A stretch of 64,000 nucleotides of DNA, from positions 1 through 64,000 of the forward strand of contig JAPONQ010000051.1 in the NCBI GenBank assembly GCA_026713865.1, in the 5' to 3' direction. The notes below the pieces were generated by a model, which did no database searches, was not told where the DNA came from, and worked only from the letters and a program-made list of their open reading frames with translations. The DNA comes from Chloroflexota bacterium (GTDB lineage: Bacteria; Chloroflexota; Dehalococcoidia; UBA2979). Every line of letters begins with the position of its first letter. Positions within the stretch are counted from its first letter, which is position 1. A program made the translations under genes and the position numbers. Below are positions 41,399-49,618 of this stretch, piece by piece.

Positions 41399-41890
41399 TC
41401 ACGCGGGGCGTGCGAGCCGCTCGCAGGCGTCGACCGCCTCCCGGGCGCTCGACACGCGGGCGATCGGCGCCTCCCGGCCGCCGCCGTCGCGGAGCTCCCA
41501 GCTGCCGATCGCGATCACCGGTCGCCCGGCGCGGAGCCCGAAGGCGATCTCCGAGAGCGTCCCGTAGCCGCCGCCCACCGCGACCAGCGCCTCCGCCGTG
41601 CGCGCGATGATCGTGTTTCGCGCGAAACCAAGCCCGGTGACCACCGCGACGTCGACGAACTCGTTGGCCTCGCTCGCGTCGTCGCCGGGGAGAATGCCCA
41701 CGGTCAGCCCGCCTGCCTCGCGAGCGCCCCGGCAGGCCTCGCGCATGACGCCGCCCCGGCCACCGCACACCAGCGTGTGCCCGCGCTCGGCGAGCTCCCG
41801 CCCGACCTCGTGTGCGAGAGTCGCGTGAGCCGCGTCGGCCGCCTCTGCGCCGATCACGCCGATCACGAGACGGCCCCGCGAGGAAGACAC
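41399..41890 (-). CDS. LOG/TIGR00725-like nucleotide-binding protein
   Basis: A 163-residue Rossmann-fold protein of the LOG / molybdenum-cofactor-carrier-like group. It has VIGVIGAE at the start, TLVCGGRGGVMREACRGA, VGILPGDD and VAVGGGYGTLSEIAFGLR, i.e. the GGRGGxM and GGGxGTxxE motifs. Members include cytokinin-activating phosphoribohydrolases and putative cofactor carriers; the short length and PGD element favour the TIGR00725 subgroup of unknown role. GTG 41890 lies one base after the stop of the amidohydrolase upstream. Confidence 0.85.
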   Translation of the reverse strand: MSSSRGRLVIGVIGAEAADAAHATLAHEVGRELAERGHTLVCGGRGGVMREACRGAREAGGLTVGILPGDDASEANEFVDVAVVTGLGFARNTIIARTAEALVAVGGGYGTLSEIAFGLRAGRPVIAIGSWELRDGGGREAPIARVSSAREAVDACERLARPA

Positions 41891-41891
41891 G

Positions 41892-43268
41892 CTACGCCGC
41901 CGGGGTCGCGTGGGCCCGTGCCTGATCGAGGAGCACCTCCGGGTCGTGGGGAACTCCGTTGGCGACGACGGCGACGACTCGGCGCGCGGCATCGAGATCG
42001 GTGAGCGGGTCGCCATCGACCACCACGATGTCCGCGAGCTTGCCGGGCTCGATGGTGCCGAGATCGGACTGCCTCCACAGCCCCTCCGCCGCAGCACGGG
42101 TCGCAGCCCCGATCACGTCTGCGGCCGGGATTCCGGCCTCGTGATGGATCGCCATCTCACGGTGCATGGAGAAGCCGGGGACCTGCATCGATGCGCCGCC
42201 GACATCGGTTCCGATCACAAGCCGAACCCCTGCCTCGTGCGCCCGCCGGACGAAGTCGAGCTCCTGCGCGCGCGTCTGCGTGTTCACCACGTCGGTGTGC
42301 TGGAGCGGCAGCCCCGCCCTCGCGCCGGCGGCGCGGCGCTCCTCCCAGGCGCGACGGGCGTTGGCGGGCAGGTGACGCTCGCGCATCGGGGCGGGAAGGT
42401 AGGAGAGCCCCGGCTCCTCCGCCGCCTCCTCCGTCACCATTCCCCCTGTCATCATGATCAGCGTCGCGCAGAGCGAGACGTCGCGCTCCACCAGCAGCTC
42501 CAGAAACTCGCGCACATGCGGCGCGTCGAGGTCGGCGCGAGCCCATCCCCCCGCGAGCCAGTTCCAGTAATTCGGCATGACGCCGTTGCCCGAGTCCGCG
42601 GCGTGCCGGTCCTCCGGACGCACGACGTCCTGGTAGAGCGAGGCGTGGACGTGCTCGAGGCAGCTGATCCCCGCACGGACCGCTTCGCGCGCCGTCGTGC
42701 GCGAGAGGTGGCCGGTGGTGGGGACGCGGCCGCGCGCAACCTCCAGGACCGCGGCCGCGAGAGGGGGCGGGAGCCGGGCGTAGAGCTTGAGGCCGTCGGC
42801 ACCGGACTCGATGACGGCCGCAGCGGCGGCGCGCGCCTCCCGCTCGCTGCCGAGCTCCCGCAGCCCCGCGGGCGGCGGGGGCGAGAATGTCGGGGGCGAT
42901 CCGTCGAGGATCGGTCCCATCGAGAGGATTCTCGGGCCGACGACGTCGCCGCTCGCCACCCGATCCCGGAGCGCCAGGAGCTGCGCGGGCTCGGCGGCGC
43001 AGTCGCGGATCGTCGTCACGCCCAGGGCCAGGAAGAGCGGGAACGACTCCTCGCCGCACAGCGACGTGTGGACGTGCATGTCGATGAGGCCCGGAAGGAT
43101 CGTGCGCCCGCGAGCCTCGATCACCGTCGCGCCCTCGGGGACGGCCACGTCGGCGGAGCGACCGCGGGCAACGATGCGCTCGCCGTCGACCACAACCGTC
43201 GCATCGGGAAGGGGCGCATCTCCCGTTCCGTCGAGCAGCGTTCCGCCCCGAATCGCGAGACCGGCCAT
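41892..43268 (-). CDS. Amidohydrolase (imidazolonepropionase-like)
   Basis: A 458-residue metal-dependent hydrolase of the Amidohydro_1 type. The metal ligands are H65 and H67 in GLIDMHVH, a likely carboxylated Lys in GLKLYAR, GHLSRTT and CLEHVH, and the catalytic Asp in GTDVGG. N- and C-terminal beta-sandwich segments (LLDGTGDAPLPDATVVVDG; GKLADIVVVDGDPLTDL) complete the fold. Related enzymes cleave cyclic amides, dipeptides or organophosphates. It is co-directional with the LOG-like gene and the antiporter gene. Confidence 0.88.
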   Translation of the reverse strand: MAGLAIRGGTLLDGTGDAPLPDATVVVDGERIVARGRSADVAVPEGATVIEARGRTILPGLIDMHVHTSLCGEESFPLFLALGVTTIRDCAAEPAQLLALRDRVASGDVVGPRILSMGPILDGSPPTFSPPPPAGLRELGSEREARAAAAAVIESGADGLKLYARLPPPLAAAVLEVARGRVPTTGHLSRTTAREAVRAGISCLEHVHASLYQDVVRPEDRHAADSGNGVMPNYWNWLAGGWARADLDAPHVREFLELLVERDVSLCATLIMMTGGMVTEEAAEEPGLSYLPAPMRERHLPANARRAWEERRAAGARAGLPLQHTDVVNTQTRAQELDFVRRAHEAGVRLVIGTDVGGASMQVPGFSMHREMAIHHEAGIPAADVIGAATRAAAEGLWRQSDLGTIEPGKLADIVVVDGDPLTDLDAARRVVAVVANGVPHDPEVLLDQARAHATPAA

Positions 43269-43365
43269 CCACGCCCCCTCCCGTGCACCGGCGTCGCCCC
43301 GGCGGCTGACGCACGGGCCGGCGCATTCTACGGGAGCAGCGGCGAGCGGGGAGGCGCTGTTCGCT

Positions 43366-45186
43366 CTAGGTCAGGGCGATCAGGGCGTCGCGGGCACCAC
43401 GCACCGCATCGGCCCGACCGAAGAGCAGCAGCCGGTCGCCGCGCTCGAGCGGCGTGTCACCCCGCGGTACCAGTTCGCCGGCACCCCGCTCCACGAGAAC
43501 GACCAGCACGCCTGGGGGAAGCCCGAGATCCATCACGCGCCGCCCATCGAGGGAGCCACCGACCGGGACCTCGAGCGTCAGACGCTGCTCGTCGTGGGTG
43601 AGCGCGTCGAAGATGGCCGGGTTTCCCATCATCTCCATCATCGCGGTCGCGACGGCCTCGTCGCGGCGCACGGCGTGCACGCCGGCCGCACGGAACGCCT
43701 CGAGTGAGCCCGGCTTCACGACGACGGCGTGCGCCTCGGTCTCGATCCCCGTCGAGCGCATGAACTGGCTGAAGAGCAGGTTGGCCTGATCGGAATTCGT
43801 GACTCCGACCGAGAGCGCGACATCGGCGGCCCCGAGCCGGCCGAGCGCCTCCGCGTCCGTGCAGTCGGCGAGTTCGGCCTGAAGCCCTTCCGCCCGGGCG
43901 CGCGTCACCGCCTCGGTATCGGTGTCGATGACCAGCACGGCATGCCCGCCGGCTGCGAGCTGCGCCGCCCCCCGCCGTCCCACCTGTCCGGCACCCGCCA
44001 CCAACGCCCGCATCGCCTCGACCCTTAGTAGCCGCGCGAGTAGCCCGGCGTAGCTCGACTGGATCGCGATCGTGAGGAGGATAGTGAGGAAGACAAGCGC
44101 CGTCAGTTCGGGGCCGCGTTGCGCGGCCCCGAGCTCCTCGCCGGCGAAGGCGGCGAGCGCCGCCGCGACCACGCCGCGGGGCCCGATCAGGCCGACGTAG
44201 AGGCGCTCCCGGCGGGTCAGGTCGGAGCCGCGCGCCGAGAGCCACACGGCGAGCGGTCGTACCACCAGCATCAGGCCAGCGACGACGATGAATCCGCGCG
44301 GCCAGAGTGCAGAGACGAGAGAGAGATCGACCGCCGCCGTCGCCAGCACGAAGACGGCGGCGACCAGAAGTCGGCTGAGCGCGTCCTGCGTGCCGGAGAT
44401 GGCCTCGCGGTGCGGGACCGGCCCCGATCCGAGCGCCACACCCATCACCGCCATGGCCGTCAGGCCCGAGCCTTCGAGCAGGATCTCCGCCAGCGCGAAC
44501 GTCGAGGCGGCGAGGCCCAGGAGCAGCAGCAGTGAGTCGCGCTCGTCGGCCTCGCGATGGATGCGCTGCACCTGCCAGACGGCGGCCGCACCGGCGAGGC
44601 CGAGGAGCGCCCCGCCGCCGAGCCGGGACGGCGCCCAGAGGAAGGGATCGGCCTGCAGCCCGGACAGCACCAGCTCGAGCACCACGACCGCGAGGATCGC
44701 GCCCAGCGGATCGACCAGGACGCCCTCGGCAAGCAGCACCGACTCGACGCGATCGTTGAGGCGCAGACGCCTGACGAGCGGCCCGATCACGGTTGGTCCG
44801 GTCACCACGACCAGAGCGCCGAAGACGAAGGCCGTCCCCCAGGGAACGACCCCGAGCAACCCGGCGAGAAGCGTCGCCAGCCCGAACGTGATCGCCACGC
44901 CGAGCGTGAGCAGGTTGCGGACGACGCGGCCGGTGCGGCGCAGGCCCTCGGGATCGATCGAGAACGCGCCCTCGAAGACGATCAGGGCAACGAGGACCTC
45001 GAGCGCCACCGTGAAGAACTCCCCGAGCTCGTCCGGGTTGACGAGATCGAGGAGAGCCGGGCCGGCAATAGCCCCGATAATGAGGTAGAGAAGGACGCCC
45101 GGGATGCGCAGCCGTCGGGCCGAGAAGCCGACAACGGATGCGGCGAGCCCCACCACGCCGAGCACCGCGAGCAATGACGCTTCCAT
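43366..45186 (-). CDS. Cation/proton antiporter with RCK (TrkA-N/TrkA-C) domains
   Basis: A 606-residue CPA-type antiporter. About twelve helices (residues 1-400) include IIGAIAGPALLDLV, FEGAFSIDPEGLRRTGR and GPTVIGPLVRRLRLNDRVESVLLAEGVLVDPLGA, whose GVLVDPLGA carries the transport Asp. An RCK domain follows (ALVAGAGQVGRRGAAQLAAGGHAVLVIDTD), then a TrkA-C domain (from about 525) ending in GDRLLLFGRADAV. It exports Na+ or K+ in exchange for protons, gated by nucleotide binding to the RCK domain. ATG 45186 is divergent from the dehydrogenase-like gene. Confidence 0.9.
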   Translation of the reverse strand: MEASLLAVLGVVGLAASVVGFSARRLRIPGVLLYLIIGAIAGPALLDLVNPDELGEFFTVALEVLVALIVFEGAFSIDPEGLRRTGRVVRNLLTLGVAITFGLATLLAGLLGVVPWGTAFVFGALVVVTGPTVIGPLVRRLRLNDRVESVLLAEGVLVDPLGAILAVVVLELVLSGLQADPFLWAPSRLGGGALLGLAGAAAVWQVQRIHREADERDSLLLLLGLAASTFALAEILLEGSGLTAMAVMGVALGSGPVPHREAISGTQDALSRLLVAAVFVLATAAVDLSLVSALWPRGFIVVAGLMLVVRPLAVWLSARGSDLTRRERLYVGLIGPRGVVAAALAAFAGEELGAAQRGPELTALVFLTILLTIAIQSSYAGLLARLLRVEAMRALVAGAGQVGRRGAAQLAAGGHAVLVIDTDTEAVTRARAEGLQAELADCTDAEALGRLGAADVALSVGVTNSDQANLLFSQFMRSTGIETEAHAVVVKPGSLEAFRAAGVHAVRRDEAVATAMMEMMGNPAIFDALTHDEQRLTLEVPVGGSLDGRRVMDLGLPPGVLVVLVERGAGELVPRGDTPLERGDRLLLFGRADAVRGARDALIALT

Positions 45187-45268
45187 TGTGTCGCGCGTGA
45201 CGGTAGCAGGTCGGGGATGCGAGGGCCCTGCGCCGCTCGCTCGACCGGTCGCTCCGCCAAGCCGGTGA

Positions 45269-45274
45269 TACGCT
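45269..45274 (+). promoter_or_regulatory. -10 element, leaderless start
   Basis: TACGCT ends 8 bp before ATG 45283 and no ribosome site is present, suggesting a leaderless transcript for the acyl-CoA dehydrogenase-like gene. Confidence 0.4.
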
Positions 45275-45282
45275 CGGCCGCG

Positions 45283-46491
45283 ATGAACCCCCAGCTCCCG
45301 CTTCGTCCCGTCTCCGAGTCCCAGGCGAGGCTGCTGGCCCTCGCCCGCCACCTCGCGCCGCGCTTCGCGGCGCGAGCCGCCCGGCACGACCGCGACGCGA
45401 CGCTTCCCCGGGAGAATCTCGGCGAGCTGCGCGAGGCTGGCTACCTCTCGGCTGCGGTTCCGGTCGAGTACGGCGGGTGGGGGCACGGGCTCTTCGACGT
45501 GACCGCAGCTCAGCTCGAGCTCGCGCGCGGCGACGGATCCACTGCGCTCGCCGTCGGCATGCACCTGATGACCTGCGGCACCGAGGCCTCGGCGCGCTCG
45601 TGGCCGGAGGAGGCGCGCCGACGCATCCTCGGGGCGGTCGCCGAGGAGGGTGCACTCATCAACAACATCGCCGCCGAGCCTGAGCTCGGATCGCCGCGCG
45701 GCGTCGGCCGGCCGCGCACGGCGCTGCGGCCCGAGGGTCCCGGGCGCTGGCGTCTGAGCGGGCACAAGACGTTCTCGACTCTTGCGCCCGAGCTCTCCTA
45801 TCTCATCACCTACGTCGCCGTCGAAGACGGCACCGGAGACACGGGCCGGGTCGCGGTCCGCGGAGATCTCCCCGGAGTGCGAGTCGAGGAGACCTGGGAC
45901 GCTCTGGGGATGCGCGCCACGGCCTCGCACGACGTGCACTTCGACGGCGTGCCGCTCGAGGACGCCGACCTTCTCACGCGCCGCCCGCCGGGCGAACCGG
46001 ATCCCGCGATGATGCAGGGAGGGTGGTTCCCCCTCACCGTCGCCGCCTCCTACCTCGGCGTCGCCTTCTCCGCTCGCGACGAGGCGGTGCGCTTCGCGCG
46101 CGAGCGACGGCCCTCGGGCTACGCCGCACCGATATCGCAGATCCCGCACGTCCGGGAACAGGTAGGGCGGATGGACGCCGCTCTGCTCGCGGCCCGCACG
46201 TTCCTGCTTGCGACGGCCGAGGAGTGGGAGGTGCGGCCCGAGGGGCGTCTCGCGCTCGCGCCGCAGGTCGCCGCGGCAAAGCGCTTCGCGACAAATGGGG
46301 CGGTCGAGGTGGTCGACCTCGCGATGCGCGTCGCGGGCGGTGTGGCGCTCCTGCGCGGACACCCCCTCGAGCGCCACTACCGTGACGTGCGCGGGGGGCT
46401 CGTCAACCCCCCGATCGAGGCGCGGGCGCTCGAGATCCTCGCGCGGGCGGCGCTCGACGAGCCGGGCGCGGCCGGCTCGCGGTGGGACTGA
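45283..46491 (+). CDS. Acyl-CoA dehydrogenase-like flavoprotein
   Basis: A 402-residue member of the acyl-CoA dehydrogenase superfamily, divergent from the two FadE types. ENLGELREAGYLSAAVPVEYGG, GDGSTALAVGMHLM, SGHKTFSTLAPELSYLITYV and FATNGAVEVVDLAMRVAGGVALLRGHPLERHYRDVRGG match the group that includes DszC- and HsaA-type flavin monooxygenases and related dehydrogenases. The catalytic Glu of true acyl-CoA dehydrogenases is not apparent. It could be an FMNH2-dependent oxygenase or a dehydrogenase. Confidence 0.82.
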   Translation: MNPQLPLRPVSESQARLLALARHLAPRFAARAARHDRDATLPRENLGELREAGYLSAAVPVEYGGWGHGLFDVTAAQLELARGDGSTALAVGMHLMTCGTEASARSWPEEARRRILGAVAEEGALINNIAAEPELGSPRGVGRPRTALRPEGPGRWRLSGHKTFSTLAPELSYLITYVAVEDGTGDTGRVAVRGDLPGVRVEETWDALGMRATASHDVHFDGVPLEDADLLTRRPPGEPDPAMMQGGWFPLTVAASYLGVAFSARDEAVRFARERRPSGYAAPISQIPHVREQVGRMDAALLAARTFLLATAEEWEVRPEGRLALAPQVAAAKRFATNGAVEVVDLAMRVAGGVALLRGHPLERHYRDVRGGLVNPPIEARALEILARAALDEPGAAGSRWD

Positions 46492-46520
46492 CGCCCGTAG
46501 GGACGTCGGCGCCTCATTCC

Positions 46521-46550
46521 TTGTCAGGGAATCGCGCCGCCCCCTATTCT
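46521..46550 (+). promoter_or_regulatory. Sigma70-type promoter of dxs
   Basis: TTGTCA (46521-46526) and TATTCT (46545-46550) are 18 bp apart, close to the housekeeping consensus. Transcription would start near 46557, leaving a leader of about 54 nt with an AAGGA site before ATG 46611. Confidence 0.6.
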
Positions 46551-46610
46551 GCTCTCGATGGAACGCTCCCGCGCCCGAGGCGCGCCGCGGGATGAATAAG
46601 GATGTGTCCG

Positions 46611-48494
46611 ATGCCGACCCGGCTCCTCGACGGCATCGATTCCCCTGCCGACCTGAAGGCGCTCAGCCTCGATGAACTCGAGCGGCTCGCACAGGAGGTG
46701 CGCGACGTCATCATCTCGGTGATCGTCGAGCGTGGCGGACACCTCGCCTCGAACCTGGGCGTCGTCGAGTTAACGATGGCCCTCCATCGCGTCTTCGACA
46801 GCCCCACGGACAGCCTCGTCTGGGACACCACGAACCAGATGTACACCCACAAGATCATCACCGGGCGACGCGACGAATTCGACAGCATCCGTCTGGAGGG
46901 CGGCCTGTCGGGATTCGGCGAGCCGCAGGAGAGCCCCCACGACACGCTGTCCGCCGGTCACGCCGGGACCGGTCTCTCCATCGCGCTCGGCCTCGCCGCC
47001 GGCGCCGCGAACCGGCAGCAGGACTCCTGGACCGTCGCCATCGTCGGCGACGGCGCGATGACCTCCGGCTCGAGTTTCGAGGCTATCAACAACATCGCCC
47101 ACCTCAACCCGGAGCGCTTCCTCGTCGTCCTCAACGACAACGGGATGTCGATCTCGGAGAACATCGGCTTCCTTACGAACTGGCGGAAGCGCGTGATCAC
47201 GCATCCGGAGTTCACGGCGATGCTGGACCGGATGCGATCGCTCTCCCAGAAGACACCGACCGGGGAGCTCCTCTACCGCATTGTGAAGCGCTTCAACACC
47301 GGGCTCGCCGGCCTCATCATCCCGACGATGTTCTGGAAGGAGATGGGCTTCGAGTATCTGGGCCCGGTCGACGGCCACGATCTCAAGCAGCTCGAACTCA
47401 CACTCCGGCAGGCGAGGAACCCGACCGGGTCTGTGCCGCTCGTGCACGTGGTCACGCACAAGGGGCACGGCTACGAGCCGGCCGAGAGCAACCCCGTCCA
47501 GTTCCACCAGCCGAGCTCGCCGCTGGGGTCCGGCTCGGGTGCGCCCACCTACTCCAGCGTTGTCGCACAGACGCTCACGCGCATCATGCGCGAGGACTCA
47601 TCCGTCGTCGGTATCAGCGCGGCGATGCTCGAGGGCACCGGTCTCGCCGAGGTCCAGGAGGAGTTCCCGACGAGGATCTTCGATGTCGGAATCGCCGAGC
47701 AGCACGCGGTCAGCATGGCGGCAGGAATGGCGGCGGGGGGGCTCAGCCCCTTCGTCTCGATCTACTCGACCTTCCTTCAGCGGGCCTTCGATCAGATCGC
47801 CCACGATATCTGCCTTCAGAACCTCCCCGTGACACTGATCGCCGACCGGGCCGGCATCGTCGGCGAGGACGGCAAGACGCACCACGGCGCCTTCGACATC
47901 TCCTATCTCAGGTGCCTCCCCAACACGGTGATCGCCGCGCCGATGGACGAGAACGAGCTGCAGCACCTGGTGTACACCGCCTATCGGCACGACGCCCCCT
48001 TCGCCATTCGGATCCCGCGCGGGGCGGGAACCGGAGCCCCCCTCGACAGCGAGCCGCGCGAATTGCCGATCGGGCGGGGCTACGTGCTCGAGCAGGGCAC
48101 CGACGTGGTGCTCGTTGCCGTCGGCAAGCCGGTTCAGGCAGCCGTCGAGGCCGCGAGGATGCTCGCCGACGAGGGCATCTCCTGCGGAATCGTCAACCCG
48201 CTCTTCATCAAGCCCCTCGACATCGAACTGCTCCTCGGTCAGGCGAGGCTCACCCGCCGCGTCGTGACCATCGAGGAGAACGTGCTCGCCGGCGGCTTCG
48301 GCTCCGCCGTACTCGAGGCCTTCGCCGACGCCGGGCTCTCCGACGTCTCGGTCCACCGCGTCGGCATGCCCGACGCCTTCATCGAGCACGGAACCGCGGC
48401 CGACCAGCGGCACCGCCTTCAACTCGACGCCGCCGGCATCGCCGAGCAGATCCGGGGCGTCCTGCTCGCCGCCGCGACCGAGAGTCCCGCGTAG
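46611..48494 (+). CDS. dxs: 1-deoxy-D-xylulose-5-phosphate synthase
   Basis: A 627-residue TPP enzyme condensing pyruvate and glyceraldehyde 3-phosphate, first step of the MEP isoprenoid pathway. GDGAMTSGSSFEAINNI is the TPP/Mg site, LNDNGMSISENIGFL and YLGPVDGHDL follow, and the transketolase half has FDVGIAEQHAVSMAAGMA and GEDGKTHHGAFDISYLR. Two usual motifs differ: VGHQ reads TTNQ and GHSST reads GHAGT, so one of the active-site histidines is replaced by Asn. ATG 46611 is preferred to ATG 46602, which overlaps the AAGGA ribosome site. It stands alone in its orientation. Confidence 0.92.
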   Translation: MPTRLLDGIDSPADLKALSLDELERLAQEVRDVIISVIVERGGHLASNLGVVELTMALHRVFDSPTDSLVWDTTNQMYTHKIITGRRDEFDSIRLEGGLSGFGEPQESPHDTLSAGHAGTGLSIALGLAAGAANRQQDSWTVAIVGDGAMTSGSSFEAINNIAHLNPERFLVVLNDNGMSISENIGFLTNWRKRVITHPEFTAMLDRMRSLSQKTPTGELLYRIVKRFNTGLAGLIIPTMFWKEMGFEYLGPVDGHDLKQLELTLRQARNPTGSVPLVHVVTHKGHGYEPAESNPVQFHQPSSPLGSGSGAPTYSSVVAQTLTRIMREDSSVVGISAAMLEGTGLAEVQEEFPTRIFDVGIAEQHAVSMAAGMAAGGLSPFVSIYSTFLQRAFDQIAHDICLQNLPVTLIADRAGIVGEDGKTHHGAFDISYLRCLPNTVIAAPMDENELQHLVYTAYRHDAPFAIRIPRGAGTGAPLDSEPRELPIGRGYVLEQGTDVVLVAVGKPVQAAVEAARMLADEGISCGIVNPLFIKPLDIELLLGQARLTRRVVTIEENVLAGGFGSAVLEAFADAGLSDVSVHRVGMPDAFIEHGTAADQRHRLQLDAAGIAEQIRGVLLAAATESPA

Positions 48495-48524
48495 GGAGCT
48501 GCAGGGCGTCGGGACACGAGCGCG

Positions 48525-49007
48525 CTACGTAACGGGACGCCGCCTCGTCGGACGGGAGGCCAGAGCCACGATCGCGTGCCCGGGGGTCGTGGACTCACCA
48601 TCCTGGTTGATGACGTCGAGCGCGATGTCGACGAGATGGTCGTCGCCCTCGATGCGCATACCTGTCACGCGGCCCGTCACGCGCAGCACGTCACCCTTCT
48701 GGTTCACGGCCCGGTAGCGGCACCCGAGTTCGCGAATGTCGGCGTCCTCGCCCGCCCACGAGCGCAGCAGGTTGTGGAGGTAGGAGAAGCGCATCATTCC
48801 CATACCGAAGGCGCCCTGCGGGTTCTCGGCGGCGCGCGCCGCAGAGTCGTCCATATGCACGTCGTAGAACTCGTCGTTGACGGCGGCGAAGCGGTTCCAG
48901 TTCACGAGCCCCGTCTCGCGCGACCACGCCGGCAGCTCGTCACCAACCGAGACATCCTCGAAACAGAGCCGGGCACCTACGCCCTCCCCGCCGGTCGTCT
49001 CGCCCAC
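48525..49007 (-). CDS. MaoC-like dehydratase, small subunit type
   Basis: A 160-residue single hot-dog protein. LCFEDVSVGDELPAWSRE, NWNRFAAVNDEFYDVHMDD and FGMGMMRFSYLHNLLRSW follow the MaoC pattern; the usual D-x-x-P-x-H reads NDEFYDVHMD, keeping an Asp/His pair. DLVLRVTGRVTGM-like strands and VINQDGESTTPGHAIV close the fold. GTG 49007 follows a strong GAGGAGGGG site. With the gene upstream it forms a two-subunit hydratase unit, like the pair at 55922-56890. Confidence 0.82.
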   Translation of the reverse strand: MGETTGGEGVGARLCFEDVSVGDELPAWSRETGLVNWNRFAAVNDEFYDVHMDDSAARAAENPQGAFGMGMMRFSYLHNLLRSWAGEDADIRELGCRYRAVNQKGDVLRVTGRVTGMRIEGDDHLVDIALDVINQDGESTTPGHAIVALASRPTRRRPVT

Positions 49008-49024
49008 CGGGACCCCTCCTCGCT

Positions 49025-49513
49025 CTAGTAGCGGATGCTGGTGATGAAGCGTGTGCGGACGAGCTCCCCGCGCTGGTTCGTCCACTCCGTCTCCGAGTAG
49101 ATGAAGAGCGTGGGCCCGAGCCTCGTCTCCCGCTGCTCCCAGCTGGCGATACGCGCTCGCTCGCGAATCACATCGCCCGGGCGCATCGGCACGCCGTAGA
49201 GGTCGCGCGTACCGCCTGCCATCGAGCGCAGCCCCGGCAAGGCATCGGTCTCGAGCCCGGAGTCGGCGGCATCCGGCTCGACCGGCCACGTGAAGGCGTT
49301 GAACTCGAGCGGCGCAACGATGCCGCCGTGCCTGGTCCCGGCGGCATGCTCGGCGTCCCAGTAGAGACGCGGCGGCGGATCCGGCCAGTAGCAGGCGATC
49401 GCCCAGCGCCGGATGGCGGAGGCGCTCACCGGCTCCGAGAGCCTCTCCCGCAGCCAGCGGCCGCGGCGCGCCTCAAGCTCCGGAGTCACGAGCGAGCGGA
49501 TCTCGGCCGACAT
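49025..49513 (-). CDS. FAS1-type dehydratase / MaoC N-terminal-like protein
   Basis: A 162-residue hot-dog protein. RWAIACYWPDPPPRLYW, GGIVAPLEFNAFTWPV, GVPMRPGDVIRERARIASWEQRE and ETEWTNQRGELVRTRF match the FAS1-DH region (N-terminal MaoC) family, which often pairs with a catalytic MaoC subunit. ATG 49513 is chosen, after GGGGG. It is co-directional with and 17 bp upstream of the partner gene. Confidence 0.82.
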   Translation of the reverse strand: MSAEIRSLVTPELEARRGRWLRERLSEPVSASAIRRWAIACYWPDPPPRLYWDAEHAAGTRHGGIVAPLEFNAFTWPVEPDAADSGLETDALPGLRSMAGGTRDLYGVPMRPGDVIRERARIASWEQRETRLGPTLFIYSETEWTNQRGELVRTRFITSIRY

Positions 49514-49604
49514 GGGACCCCCGGCGCGGCTCACGGCTACGGGCGGACTCTACCAGCAGGCAGCCGCCGGGAGTCGCCCCCTGTCGCGCTGCGATGGGCT
49601 GGCG

Positions 49605-49610
49605 TACGGT
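49605..49610 (+). promoter_or_regulatory. -10 element, leaderless start of ClC gene
   Basis: TACGGT ends 8 bp before ATG 49619; no ribosome site is visible. This is a weak -10 candidate on its own. Confidence 0.35.
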
Positions 49611-49618
49611 CGATTGCG

